From: Polytrichum commune
Lineage: Eukaryota > Streptophyta > Polytrichopsida > Polytrichales > Polytrichaceae
Direction: 5' to 3'
Assembly: GCA_950295325.1 (NCBI GenBank)
Contig: OX485803.1
Span: forward strand, 40,935,554-40,999,553
DNA length: 64,000 nt
Part shown: in pieces, positions 41,601 through 54,560 of the stretch
How positions within the stretch are numbered: position 1 is the stretch's first letter
Layout of the letters: every line of letters begins with the position of its first letter
Translations under genes and position numbers: made by a program
Notes under the pieces: generated by a model
What the model saw: the letters and a program-made list of their open reading frames with translations, nothing else
Databases searched by the model: none
Told to the model about the DNA's origin: nothing

Positions 41601-44600
41601 GAATGTAACGTTTCTCAGTGAGCAAAATCAGGTGAGCACTTTTATGAATGGTTAGGGATGTAAGTGCTGCTGACTATTGCACTTCAAGTCTTGGTAAGTG
41701 TAGAAGGTTGGGACTTTCATGCTCTGAGTTAAGAGCTAAATTGCATCCCATAGCACTGTAATATATGAACTGTTTTCTACTATCTCACCACCCTTGTAAT
41801 TGTGTAGTCAATGTCATCTCCTAAACTACATAGTCATACTAAGACAGGGCAGTTCCCAAATTCTGTTCAATAATGTTCTTGTAGGGTGAAGGTGGATTGC
41901 AGTTGCTGATACATCTCATTATTTGTTGATTCTTCTGCTAATTATCACGAACCTATGGTGGTTCACAGAGACATTTGTTGGAGTTGAAATTGCCCAGAGG
42001 AAGTAAGGGTGCTCCAGATTCTTTCATTGGTCTTGTCATCATCACCATCAAGTTGTTGTCAGGTGAGTTTGTTACAGAATTGTTCTCAGATTTCAACAAC
42101 TAGTCAAGGATCTTCAATGGACATGTATGATTCTGAGACAAATATTTGCTTTGTGAACAGAGCTTTCTGAATGTCACAAAGAGAGGAAAGAGGTTCTTCA
42201 AAGGCGGAATAATGGGCCTCATGGTTCTGACACTAGTGAAGGATCGGAAAGAATTATTGCCAAGTCTGCTTCGTCAGGTTTGAAAGGTGAGTGTATCACT
42301 TAAAGGCAAGTGGTTGGATTGTGAAGGTTATGTCATGTAGTTGATTGATAACTTGTTTTACCAGTTTCAGTGTGCAGACTCTGCACTTATTTGATACCAG
42401 CTTCCTTCCAAGTGCTGTTATAAGACTTTGACTTTGTGAAGTTCTTCAGCTGTTCATTCTTTTTACTTGCAGGTATGGGTAATTACAGGAGTGCAAGCAT
42501 TGAAGATGACAAGAGGAGTCCAGGCAAAGCTCTATTGAGATTGAAGTCTGACAGTAACCTAAGGCAATCATCTAGTAGCAATGCAGAAAATTCAAGGATT
42601 GGAAAGCTATTTTTCAAACAGAGGTCTGCTCCCTCAGAGGTGCTTCGATCAAGAAACTTGTTGAAAATTTCAGGAACTTCATGGTCCAATACACAAGAGG
42701 CAAAGCATTTGTCAAGGTCAGGACCTTTGAAGCGGAAAGAATCTGTTGACACAGAGGAGTCGCAGGACCCTTTTGCATTTGATGATGTGGATCTTGACTT
42801 TGGAGGATTTGGGAACACAAGCAAGAAAAAGATAAGGAAAGCAGGTAAGATTGTGCAAGTGGAAGAAGCAAGTGATGCTGCCAGGGCTAGTGGCCATGAA
42901 GAAGGAATTTCTCTTGCAAACCCTAGTGACTGTTCTGCTGACTTAGCAACAGCTACTGAAGAATGTGGGGAGCCCAGTCCACATGTGGCAGTGAGTGCGG
43001 AGTGTCTTGTTTCTGCTGTTAAGGTACAAAGTTCATTGCAATTTTCTTACAATGGTTTTGATTGGACTGCAACTAATGATTGCAGACTGAATTTTAAATG
43101 AGATTTTTTACTGCCTTTTGTTCTGCATCATATAATACAACGTTATGGTCAAATGAGACACTTGATGAAGGCATCCATCTGGCTGGCCTGTGCTTTAGTC
43201 CTGGCCCATCCTTTGGAGCAATCATGGTACAATTCTGTTGACTTGATGCGGAGGTTCCTGACAAGCTTATTTTGGCTGAAATTTCTAGGTCCTTATGAAC
43301 CTCACAAACAACAATCCAGTTGGTTGTCGTCAAGTGGCAATGTGTGGAGGTCTGGATGCAATAGCTGCTCTATTAGTGGCTCATTTTCCAAGTCCTTCTT
43401 CAGAGGCCCATGTGTTCCTACTGGGAAAGGAAAATGAGAAAAGCCACCCAGCACCAGAACCAACAACTTCTGAGAGACTGAAAGGAAAAGGTTGTGAAGC
43501 AGATGAGGATCTTGAGATGGTGGTTGTAGCCCTGGGGGTTCTTTGTAACCTTGTGGAAAAAGATGAAAGGAACAGGTGTGTGGCCAGGAACTCCTCTTGC
43601 TTGTAGATTACATTTGTCATGTGGAGTGGTTGCTCTCCTTACTTGACAGCAGAAATTTCAAGCTTTGCAGCATTTGTGCTCTCAGTCCATTTCTGTGAGG
43701 TTGCAGCAAATACTTGAGCTCTATTGAAGAGGTTCTCTGTTGCCTATGCAGGACTCGTCTAGCAACCTTAGAAGTAGAACTACCTCCACATATTGCTGCA
43801 AGAAAAGGAAGCGTGGGCCGCAACAGTGGTATGATAGCTCTGCTTTGTGCTCTGTTTCTTAGCAAGCAAGGTGCAGGGGAGGCAGCAGAAGCCATCGAGG
43901 AGAAGAAGGCAATGGAGGTATGTTAATTTCAGGATACATGCTGCATTGTTTGTGTAGGAAACATTTTCCAATGTGAAATGTTTGGGGCCAGAGAGATGGC
44001 TCTCGAAAAACATTACTACTGCCGGTTCTCTGCCAAAGAGCACAACAAGCCTCCTTAAGTAGCTGACAGATATATCTCTAAGTGGACAATATGTTATGGT
44101 AATATTTGTACAAGTGTTGAATTCATATTGGGAAGTGTATGACAAGTAGAACAAGAAGTAGCTATCTGAAATGGTGAGCATGATTTTGTAACTTAACAAC
44201 TTGGTAATGTAATACATAGCAGATGGACGATGAGGTAAACTTCAAGCAAGGCGAGAGGGAAGCAGAGGACATGATTGTGGAGGCTTACGCTGCGTTGTTG
44301 CTTGCTTTCCTTTCTACAGAGAGGTATTTGCCTATCTTCCTATCGGACAAGCAAGGAATCTGCAAATTAAAATCTCTTTGTAACATCATTCTCCCTTGAC
44401 TGTGGGATTTCACATGTTGAGGACACCTTAACTTAGTGGCGTTCCTAGTTTCAATGGCTGAAAAACAGCTGCAGGTGGTAGAGTAAACAGTGTTGATGAT
44501 CAATATACTACCTCATTTGATCAAATAAATCTCTTTGGATTTACTTGTACGCAAGTTTGGTCTATGAACAAGAATCATCCTTCAAAGTTGGCTCTTGACT

Positions 44601-45021
44601 ACTACTTACTGACTATACTTTCATATTTTCTGCAGTGATAGGGTGCGTCTTGCAATTGCACAACTTCTACCTGGAGATGATCTGACTGCTTTGGTGCCTG
44701 TCTTGGAGCGTTTTGTGGTATGGATCTTTACATTTAGCTCTCACTTCTGTACAAAAGCAACTGGATTTGTAAGTTTTTGAACAGGGTGCTCTGTGCTGCC
44801 CATTCTAGAACAGGGTAAGTAGGTTGGGACAGATATAACTTGGAGTTAAGAAGCAAAACGGATGAAAAGACACTTTCATATGTATTGGACTAACAGATCT
44901 GTTTTTTATGCAGGCATTTCATTTATCATTGAACATGCTATCCGCAGATACTCATGCAGCAGTAACAGAGGTGATCAATTCATGTAGACAACCTATGCCA
45001 GTCAGGCCTTTGCTGACTTGA
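38648..45021 (+). CDS. WAPL: WAPL cohesin-release factor (wings apart-like)
   Basis: Fourteen exons by GT-AG sites: 38648-38776, 39112-39617, 40114-40213, 40480-40828, 40949-41061, 41482-41631, 41969-42062, 42161-42286, 42473-43023, 43289-43575, 43752-43917, 44223-44323, 44636-44717, 44914-45021. Joined they give 2862 bases with no frame conflict, 953 aa, close to the 930 or so of Arabidopsis WAPL1. The start MIVRTYQRRSR is the plant WAPL N-terminus. TATLLEAQESGELMEHMDEA and NFALDGLKPGQPLRV begin the conserved helical WAPL domain, and SQDPFAFDDVDLDFG is a plant-specific acidic motif. WAPL opens the cohesin ring and removes it from chromosomes in prophase and meiosis; it acts in the nucleus. 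The low-complexity exon 9 (Ser/Lys-rich) is the variable part. Nothing looks broken. Exon borders are read by eye; exon 1 and exon 7 are the least certain. Confidence 0.93.
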
Positions 45022-47130
45022 CAGGTTCTTTCCCCTTTGTTTGGTAGACAAAACTTGAGCCCCTTCAAATCAATTGTGGCCAGCAACTTGATGTGCATGG
45101 CTGTTGTACATTAGCATTTGGATATAAACCTCATTCACAGTGAAAGGTTTTACATTTGTGAATTGCCTTAATTTGTTTGGTTGCAGTGGTTTGCTTGGTC
45201 AGTTTAGTGCCCTCTAAAATTTTGAGTGATCATGTGGACCTTGTAACAAAACTGTATACAGCCAACTTGCAAGAGCAATTGCTGAGTCAACTTCTGTAGC
45301 GTATGAGCATGATTTCCTGTTCCAATAAAGCCAATATGTATCTCTGCATCTCGACCTAGTATATGTACACAAAAATTACTGATTATTAATTGCCTCTCTA
45401 ATGTTTTTGGGTATTGGGAACAGTCTGACTCCTTGCACGTTTAATGTGGCACTGGTCTTAAATGCAAAACTTGTGCTCCATAGAATTGTGGTTCACTCCC
45501 CACTTTCAGTTTTCCACTTTCACTACATACTGATAATAACAAAAACAAGGTGCTCTCAACTTAGTTCAATCCAAGTGTCCCGATTTGGCATTAGACCAAT
45601 CGAAATGGCCTGGCATGCTTGTAATCTAGAAGACTGCAAGAACCCAATAGTTGAATACCTCCACAAATTATCATCCCAAAATATGCAGCCTAATAGGACT
45701 ATGCAATTGCAGCTTTTAAACGCCTTTATTTTATGCTTAGAAATCATGAAATATCTACAGGAAAGGCTGAAGATGGGAGGGTGAATACTGTGTTTACGCC
45801 CATGTCAGAAAATACTTTTACTAAGATAAGTTTGCATTGGAGAGCACTACAAAGCCAGAATGGGAGATGAGGTGAGCAATGTGTGTTGCATTCATTAGAG
45901 TCTACACCCGCAGTTGAACTGCCAAGATAAGAGCTAGATGTGTGTATCCCAACCTCCGCAAATCAAGCTCAAATCAAGGATTGTTGGAATCTCTTGACCC
46001 CTAAAGACGGAGGGGGACATTTTTGTCTGTGAAGTCATCGTTGCCCAACCATACTAGTGTACATTTATAACTGATGATCTTCTCATTCTGGACACGCAGA
46101 TAGCTGAAAGTTTGTGAACAATCCCAAATTTATGAAGATGTGTCATTGGTATGATCAGATCTACCACAAGAGTTTACCAATTTTGTTTAATGAGCTACTA
46201 AATTGTACTGAACTATATTAGGCAATCTGGGCAAGATTTTACTTCATCATGTAGAATTAAAAGTCACTCTTGCTCTTACAATCTGCATTCTAATTTCGAC
46301 TGAAAAAAAATCTTCGACATACTCCACAACACTCTCAACATACAGCGTGATCACCCTGGGTAACTTCCATGCTAACTGGAGAACTCTGCAAACAGACTCA
46401 CAAATGTGTAACTTCAATGTAGTCCATCCAAACTATAGCATCCACCTATTACTGCGTGTAGATGTACATTGCTGTAACCTACCAAACTCTATTTTATTCA
46501 TAAAATGTCCAAAACAAACCTCCCTCGGGTCGTACCTATGCATGTATCTATAAATAAATAGGAGGGTAACCGGCAGCAGATTCTAGGACCCTCAATCTAA
46601 TTGCTGTTCATGCTCACAAAATCATGAGAATTTAAGTACTATAGATATCTACAAGGTTTAATCTGCAAGCTGCTCACTCGTGCGCAACTGCTTGGGATTA
46701 AACCCAGCAGATCACAAATTTGTCCTCTCCCCTTACTGCAGTCTCTGCATCAATTCGCAAATGTATCTACATATGCTCTACTTTGCTAGCATTGTACTTT
46801 GTGATCAAGGGTAGATATCAGAATCCGAAAAAATTTGTGCATCAATCAATAATACCTGGCAATGCACTGGCCGAGTCATGATCATATATATAAATATGTG
46901 TGATCAATTAATTCTTTGCAGCTGACGATACGTTGGCCGACAAAAGTGATGATGCTCTTGATGATGCATGACGACCCAAGATGATGGAGGAGAAGATACA
47001 CTCCCCCGATTATGACAATGTATGTAATTTCGCTGTGCCCTGAATTTCATAGTGGATTTCCTTAGCAGGGTTTTCCTTTTGGGAGTCGAAATCAATTTGA
47101 TGTCAGATGAGAATCAGGAATCAGAAATAA
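45022..47130. other. Convergent spacer between WAPL and GLOX
   Basis: It contains the two 3' untranslated regions (WAPL from the left, GLOX from the right). One frame at 45401-45784 (127 codons) lacks any feature I recognise and is probably chance. No RNA gene or repeat was identified. Confidence 0.5.
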
Positions 47131-50100
47131 TCAGGCGACTTGCACCCAAATACCGGAACTCGGAATCCCTTGGTTGAGCACATGCAACATGTACCAAGAG
47201 GGCGGGGCGATGGTGGAGCTCACAGGCCCTGTGCCCGAGATCGAGTACACATTGTTGCCAAGTGCGGTAGGATACGTCACTGGGAGCTTCACTTGGCGTT
47301 GGCCCTGTGAGTACGAGTGCGTTGTGAACGGCGAGCTAGTTAAAGTTAGGTTTACGGGCCCCATGAGCGGCGAGGGCACCGTGATTTGTAGCCCAAATGT
47401 GGTATTGTAATTCAAGGTGGCCGGTGCCTCGACGATCAGTGGTTTGATGCTCGCGTACACGGCATCGAGGTAGGCAGGTTGGAAGGCCTCGACGCGGAGC
47501 TCGGTAGGGAAGTCGCCAATGAACGTGTATTGCTTGTGGCAGTTGCTGCCTGCGACAAGCACTCGGCCATCAGCTAGGAGGTTTGCCGTGGAGTGGTACA
47601 TCCGGGGGATCGTCGACGCAGGTTGCACTTGGAAAGTCCAGGTTGCGGGGTCGTAGATAACTGGGTTTAGCGTTGGGTTGCTAGCCCACTCCCACCCTTG
47701 TGCACCGTTCTGTGCACCATTGATGAGAAGAACCTGCATCATTAACCCGATTTCATGAATTTAATCAGTGTCATGAAATCACTTCATCCTCAAAACTCTC
47801 TGTTTCTCCAAGCTGTTCCACACCGAAAGATCTAAATTAAAAAGGAATAGACCGAACTGTCCTATTACCCTTCGGAATTATGTGTTGCTATAACTCTTTC
47901 AGCAACATCATCGTTTTGTACCAACTAAGTTATATCATATTCTTTGGTGTGGATACTAACTACTTCTGTTATTTGAGTAAAAAATGATACTCTCAATAAA
48001 ACGTTGATAGCAATGTGTAACTACAAATGGTAACCCACACTAACTTATGAAAAAAGTGCACATCATGCAAGACATAGCTGAATCAGTGCTCAACAACTTC
48101 ATCACCACCTTGAGAGTCCCATCCTATGGTTCTGACTCTGAACTTGGGAAACAAACCATAGACTTTGCATTAAGAAGGAAAGGAAGAGAGAAAGAGAAAG
48201 AGAAAGAGCCGACTCTGATGTTGCCATCAGCGTGAATAATCTTACTGTTACTTCACTTGCAAGCTGGTTTAAGTCTATGTAATCCTAAGACATGCATTAC
48301 GAGAATTAGAGGCCCAATGAAGATAATGCTTCCTTTCAAAGGCAAACACCTTGAACAAGTGCAGACAGCTGACCTATCTTCCCCAAGGGCAAGTCCCTAG
48401 GTTCCCACAGGGTTGGTTGAAAATATCCTATTCACATGGATATCCCCACTAGGTGGTAGGGGTGCACTGGAAATCAAGTGCTAAAAAGGTCACCCATCCA
48501 AGTACAGTTTTGGCCTTAGGTGGGTTAACCTTTGAGTTCTCATGGGTCTGGGTTAAGGCCTTGGGTTTGAGTCACCCTTTGCATTAAGAAATACTTTACG
48601 ATTAGGACACCAGAACCCATGACATTCTTTTTTTAAAATTAAATTCATAATAATTTTGCAAAATTAGTGAAAGACATCAGTTTACGTAAAGGTAAACGTA
48701 GAATACCTAAAGAGACCACCAGTCATTCCATATCTAATCCTAGTACCTCCTCTCCAAACACTGCAGCACTATAATGTTCAACCAATGGTCATCGTTTCTT
48801 GAACCCTGGAGATCCTCTATGTGAGTGCTCCATTAGAGATTCAACCTCAAAAATTCAAGCTACCACGGATATTCTTCAATTTATACCCTAATATTCAAGA
48901 GAATTTATTCTCTGTCATAGAGAGTAGGTAGACCTGATTTATTAATTTTTGACCCCAAAAGGAGCGGTGCTCGAAATTTCAACCAGGCTACAGACGGGCT
49001 GAGACTCAAAGGACAAAGAGACCAAGGAGCAAGAAATCCATAGGGCTTGCTGACCTATCTGAAAACCAAGGTCAAGAAAATTAAACAAGGGAGCAATGAA
49101 AAAACACCAAAAAGAGACCCTAATGCACACCTTCAAAAGGAGGACAACTGGCCTGGCAAATGACGAACTTCTCATCGCACCTCGTGACGGGCCTAAGGTC
49201 TCTTAAATGGATAATTTTTTCTGATCATCACACCTCTCATAGGATATGACAACTGATTGGTATGAGATGGTTGGCAACTCCACATTGAGGCCGTAGCCGC
49301 TGTCCTCACAATGTTTGGGGCTCATGTGAATATCATATCAATTGTCAAAGTGAAGATTCTCACTCATCAAATGGTCATATAGGTTCCCCAATTATGTTGG
49401 CTATCAAACCTAGAATGCTGAGCACATTCTAGAATGCAAATCAATCTCTTTAGAACACATGTCTTTTTGAATTCTGTTCTTGGAGCCACACCAATCGGCA
49501 TAAACCTCAAATACAGGTGTTCAAATAAGAGAAGTAACCAAATAAGGGTTGTCTACGTTGTGTCCTATCAAATTGTTCAAGAGAGCAACCTTCTTCTTCT
49601 AGAGTGGACTAATGCTAAATTGGAGATCACTGTTTGGGAGCAGTTTCATGAGGTTTGTTTCATACATCTACTTATTCCCCTTTTTTGGTTGGGTACCCAT
49701 TGAAACTTTATTCATCAACACAAGTATCCCACTCAGCCATGCCAAAAAAATATAGCAGAAGGAAAGAAAAAAATTAAAAAAACAAACAAAAACACAAGGA
49801 AATAACAAGAAACACTACATTAACTAAGAAACACTACGTTAATTAATACAAAGATACCTTGATCATTTCCTTATGTTGGTTTATTTACACTAGGGAAGCA
49901 ATTAAGAAGTCCATGTTGATTCTTTTTCAACACAAAAGACTACATCAACACAAGAAACACTACACTGGTGTCTTAATTGTCCAAAGCCTGCGCACATGTC
50001 CTTGCTACTTTCGGCTAATGTGCCTCAAAACACACTACTTTTTAGGTTGCTGATATTTAATTTCTAAAATTGTTGGCGCTCCCCAAACTATGACCTCAAA

Positions 50101-53100
50101 TGGAACAAGGCCGGCCAAAAGCCTGGATCCATCATCATTCAAGTGCTTTGATTCTATTGAGCACCAAGTCTCTTAGAAATTTGAGTGAGTTTCATACTTG
50201 CTATCCTGAATGCGAATCCTCAATTCTCGTTGTTTTCGCATGAGTTAGACTTAAAACTTGACGTTAAACCCTGACCTATGACCATTGAAGTGGGAGAAGA
50301 GTTTTCTGGTTGGATTTGGAAGCGTTATCCAAACCATTTGGTCATCGTGGTGACATTCGTTGGACACTGATCTGTTTTTCATTCTGTCGAACATGGAATT
50401 CCTTGTGAATGGAATGGGTAGCTACATACTGCACAGTAGAAATCTGAGTGAGTTCCATGCTTCATGAGCTTGAAGGCGAATCCTAATACTCATCATTCGA
50501 CTACATGCCTAATTTCATAACGGATGGGTGGATTAGCAATCCCAGCGATGGCAAGGGATGAAAGAAACAAAGAAAGTAAGAAATGCAGCCACAATCCACA
50601 GAGAGGAATTACAGTCTAATGGTAAAGAAAGAAAGAAAAACCCCAATCTCATGGTTCGTGATAGGTGAATGAAGAAAGAACAACATCAACAGAAGCAAAA
50701 ACTGCCACATGCTTACTACTGGAGTAACAGAGACACATAAGAGTTTGATGGTGAAGAAAGAAAGAAAACCCCAATACCATGGTTCCTGATAAGTGAGCGA
50801 AGGAAAAAAGCACAGCAAAGCAAGAAGAAAACCGCCACATGCTACTACTACAGGAAAAAAAACTTACATACAGACATAAGAGTTTGATGGTGCAGAAAGA
50901 AAGAGAAGCCCAATTTGAGTTATGGTTCGTGATGGATGCATGAAGAAATTAAGAAATCAAGAAAATAAAAAATCGTCACGTGCTACTATGGGAAAACAGA
51001 GACATAACAGTTTGATGGTGAAGACAAAAAGAAATGCCCAATTCCATGGTAAGTTCGTTGCCCAATTCCAAAGAAAGAAAGCAGAGAAAGCAAAGAAAGC
51101 AAACAAAAGAAAGACTCAAACCTCGACAAACTCCTACCTACTTACATGAAAGCAATAACTTCAAGCAATTTATTCCAGTTTGAGTGATCCCATCTCGCAC
51201 CTGATTGTTGGGCAACAAGACCATGTCACCCATGTTACGCCGAAATGGCATCGTCTGCATAGCCCAACTGGGGTTCACATCAAACGGCCGCAACCGGCCG
51301 CAAGTCTGCGACGCGGGATACTGCGCGGTACCGTTCGCAGGAGCTCTGATATCAGCACCACCGCACACCATTACCTCCGGCTGGGCCCCGGAACCCCCGT
51401 TCTCCAAAGGCAACAACACACTTGATCCCGCACAAGGGTAGTTCCTCGGCTCCCCAGGCATTTGGGGAAACGTTTTCACCACGGTGTTGGTGTTGTAATT
51501 CAACAGAACTGAGTCGCTTTTGGCGAAGATGAAGAGGTTGCCGTCTGGGAGCAAGTGGATGAAGGGGTACCAGTCGAAGTAACCATCGGATATGAGGAGC
51601 GTTAGGTTGAAGAGTCCCATGCCATTGTTGGGAATGAATTCGTAGGTTGGGGAGTATTGGCCTCCGAGCACGAAGACTCGTCCGTCTGGTAGAAATTGGT
51701 TGGATGCGTACCATCTACCTGCTTGGAGTAGGTCGGTGGATGATTCCACCCAGTCGCATGTCTCTCCCACTCCGCATGGAGCGATCCATCTGCAAACAAG
51801 GCCGCCAAATTCCTTGAGAATTAGGGTCTCTGTTGTGACAAACTGAACAGATGGTGAGAGTGTGAGATGTTGGAAGTGCACAAAGTGAGAAAGATGTGGT
51901 GGAAGGGCACATGGGAATTGGAGTCAAGGATGTGTTGGGATGCCGCGAAAGAAGTACTCTCAAACCCAGCTCAAGAAGTGAAGTGCTTTCCGTTTCCCTC
52001 ATTTTCAGCTGTGCACGCACACCGACAAGCGTCTATGGAACTTTACTTGTCTTTCATTCAGGGTCTTTTGCAATTGATTCTCCGAGCAAATCACCATCAT
52101 GGCCCTTACGATGCTTAATTTGATCGAAATTGAAGGAGTCAGTTACTGTGAGAGTGCTCCTCGCAAGAAATCCAGATTCGTTCTAATTTCATCCGAGGTA
52201 TGTATCTGAGGTGGTGATGGTTCGCCTGCGCCATCACTACCAGCATTGCGGGAGGAAGGAAAATGCACGTTCTTATCATCTTCCGCCCTAGCTATGAATT
52301 TGCTCGAAATGTACTATAAGTGAGCTCCAGTGGAGCAACCCCTAAAAATGAAAGTGGTCTCCGAGTAAATCAATGTCGCCTTACTCGTACGATGATTAAT
52401 TTTCTCGAAGCTGAATGAGCCACTGAAGGAAACTTCTGGATTCCTGGTTCCAAAGGTTTGTTCTTCCTCACCTGACTTTCTTGACACCATCATTGTATGT
52501 ATCCCCCGGTTTGCATCATGAGCGAGGAAGAACAATGCACAATCTTATTCTCATCCGACTTATCTGTGATTCTGTTACTTCGAATCACCTCCGGATCAAA
52601 GATATGTTCTCATGTGGATTCCCTCATTGGAGCCGTGCACAATGATAGTCTTCCACTGAAACTTTACTCGTCTTTTTCCGAACGGAATTGCTGTTATGAT
52701 GCTTAATTCGGTCAAAATGAAAGGAGGCATCTACTTTAAAACTGCTTTTCTCGAGAATCCAGCTTCACGAGGAGGAAGAACCCACACCCTATCGCTTCGG
52801 ACACAGCTATGAGATCTGTTCCTTCGAATCAGCTCCGGTAGAGCACTCGACCTAAGATTATTCTTCTTCCGTTCCACCATAGCCATATGGAAGGGTTTAG
52901 GAATGATTCTTTCGTCCTCAACCGACTCTCTTGACACCATCCTTGTATCTCCCGGTTTACATCATGAACAGGGACGAACAACGCACATTCTTAATTCTCC
53001 TCCGACCAATGTGTGAATCTACTACTTCGAATAACCTCCGCATCATCGGTTTATTCTCATTACCTTCAATTGAAACTTTACTCGTCTTTCTCAGAATGAA

Positions 53101-53778
53101 TCGCTGAACATTCGGTCAAAACTAAAGGAGCCGTTTACTGTAAAAGTGCTTTTCTCAAGAATCCGGCTTCACGAGGAAGAAGAACTCACATTCTTGCTTT
53201 TCCGAGATAGCCATGAAATCTGTTTCTTCAAGTCGGCCCCGATAGAGTACTCAACTCAGCTAGGCGGGCCTACAATTTTTCCTCCTTCCGTTACACCATA
53301 GCCATATGGAAGGAGGAAGGGTTTAGGAAAGATGTGTTCGACCTCACCTGACTTTCTTGACGCCATCATTGTATCCCCCGGTTTGCATCATGGTGCCGTT
53401 GGCGAGAAACTGGCCCGAGCTGCACCATGTGTCGGTCTGCACCAACAGCGGCCGCACCGAGTTGTCTCCAGGATTAAACATCAGCGAGTGCGAAGTGCAG
53501 TCATGCGTGCTTCGCATGTCCCTCACGTCGTCTCTACATAACCCCCCAGCCAAGCTGAGCTGCGAAGGCCCGATGTCCGTTCTGTCAAGAAACAACACCA
53601 TTCCCGTGTGCGTTACCGCTGTATGCATCGACGCAATCCCCACATTGCTGTTCAAAAGCGCCCATGTTGCCGTGCCTACTTGCTGCTCTTCACTCCTTAA
53701 CACCATGATCAACCATAGCTGGAGCCATAGTTGCAACATCACCACCACTCTCCTCCTCTTCATCCCTAACCCCTCCAT
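47131..53778 (-). CDS. GLOX: Galactose oxidase-like / aldehyde oxidase GLOX
   Basis: Three exons: 53778-53348, 51789-51201 and 47733-47131, joined without frame conflict into 540 aa, the usual plant GLOX length. Introns are 1558 and 3467 bp. A basic start followed by a hydrophobic run (residues 11-27) is a secretory signal. The copper-radical site of galactose and glyoxal oxidases can be placed: Cys119 (WCSSG) for the thioether with Tyr171 (RWYASNQ), Tyr386-His387 (MYHST) and His479 (TTHSYS). Kelch-like propeller strands such as LPDGRVFVLGG and LADGRVLVAGS surround them. The enzyme should oxidise aldehydes or primary alcohols in the cell wall and release hydrogen peroxide; plant relatives act in pollen and wall biology. 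It is convergent with WAPL. Its introns carry repeats and a 5S rRNA-derived sequence. The exact substrate is unknown. Confidence 0.93.
48460..48577 (-). pseudogene. 5S rRNA-derived sequence (full length, diverged)
   Basis: On the minus strand the segment begins GGGTGAC and ends GTGCACCCC, keeping the terminal stem. Its inner part GTACTTGGATGGGTGACC matches the C-box end of plant 5S rRNA (...GTACTAGGATGGGTGACC), and GAGAACTCAAAGGTTAA matches CAGAACTCCGAAGTTAA. The length of 118 bases fits 5S. The many substitutions make it unlikely to be a working rRNA gene. It could be a stray 5S pseudogene, a 5S-derived SINE, or a solo LTR of a Cassandra-type TRIM element, which carries such a sequence. It lies in GLOX intron 2, same sense as GLOX. 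Confidence 0.75.
49320..49570 (+). repeat. Dispersed repeat, family B, copy 1 (in GLOX intron 2)
   Basis: It shares AAAGTGAAGATTCTC, CTCAAA(C/T)A(C/T)AGGTGT and AACCA(A/C)ATAAGG blocks, in the same order, with 57385-57620. The 5' part also matches 56600-56770 and 58930-59170. Strongly diverged, non-coding. Confidence 0.65.
50614..51060 (+). repeat. Tandem repeat of about 130 bp, nearly four units, in GLOX intron 2
   Basis: Unit starts are marked by G(T/TT)(C/G)ATGGTGAAGAAAGAAAG-like sequence near 50614, 50743, 50882 and 51010. Each also carries CATGGTTC(G/C)TGAT and GCCACATGC. Purine-rich on the plus strand. Confidence 0.8.
52030..53370 (+). repeat. Three diverged tandem units of about 435 bp in GLOX intron 1, the last including the end of exon 1
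   Basis: Each unit contains GAAACTTTACTCGTCTTT-like sequence, GTCAAAA-type blocks, and ends with CCTCA(C/A)C(T/C)GACT(T/C)TCTTGAC followed by CCCGGTTT(G/A)CATCAT. That end is the last part of exon 1 with its splice donor, present at 53341-53390 (real) and repeated near 52470-52520 and 52915-52970 (copies in the intron). Confidence 0.82.
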
Positions 53779-53949
53779 TGGTCGATCAATCGATCAGACA
53801 ATCAAATGATCTCAGCTACTTCAGTCTTCTTCGCCTGCTGCTCTTCCACTTCGAATTAGCTCAGGTTCTTCCTGCAAGTTGACAATCAGTAGGGACAGGT
53901 TAGCCATCTTCATCAACAACAAAAGCAATGTTGCTTCTGCACATAGCCT

Positions 53950-54560
53950 TGAATTCACTCTCACTTAACATTAAACCTAGCCATTTCGATTCAAGCAAGC
54001 TTGCAATATTAGTGCACCGAAGTGTTGCTACGTGACCAGGAACAATATTGTGGTCACCCATTCACCCTGCCTTCTTCACATTCTTAAAATTTCTCCCTGA
54101 GGGTGGAGGCAGTGTGCAGGGAGATAAATGCAGGAACACTCTGGACTCTTTGCAATGTGCAGGAGTGACCATTTTCACTGGGCATTAAACCTGGCCATTT
54201 CGATTCAAGCAACCTTGCATTAACCCTGCACCGAAATGTCGCTGCGTGACGAGGAATATTGTGGTCACCCATTCGCCCTGTCTTCATATTCGCAACATTT
54301 CTCTCGAGGGTGCAGGAACACAGAAATGGAGGATACTGATCTGGACTGTATGGTGTGTGCAGGGAGTGACCACTCTCACTTGGCATTGAACCTAGCCAAT
54401 TTCAAGATGTTTCTACAACTAGATGATTGACCAGTGAAATTATATTTGTGGTCACCCATTCCCACTGCCTTTCTAACATTCTCAAAACTTTCTCTTGTGA
54501 GGGTGGAGGGTGTGTGCAGGAAGAGAGAAATGTAATGTGCAGGAGTGAGTGAGTGAGTGA
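53950..54560 (+). repeat. Three tandem repeats of about 200 bp upstream of GLOX
   Basis: Units begin at CATT(A/G)AACCT(A/G)GCCA near 53969, 54183 and 54384 and share TTGTGGTCACCCATTC and GGTG(G/C)AGG...GTGTGCAGG blocks. They lie 200-800 bp upstream of the GLOX start codon, in the presumed promoter. Confidence 0.8.

Noticed and set aside
45401-45784. 127-codon plus-strand frame downstream of WAPL
   Set aside because: It begins inside the presumed 3' untranslated region and shows no domain or conservation that I recognise.
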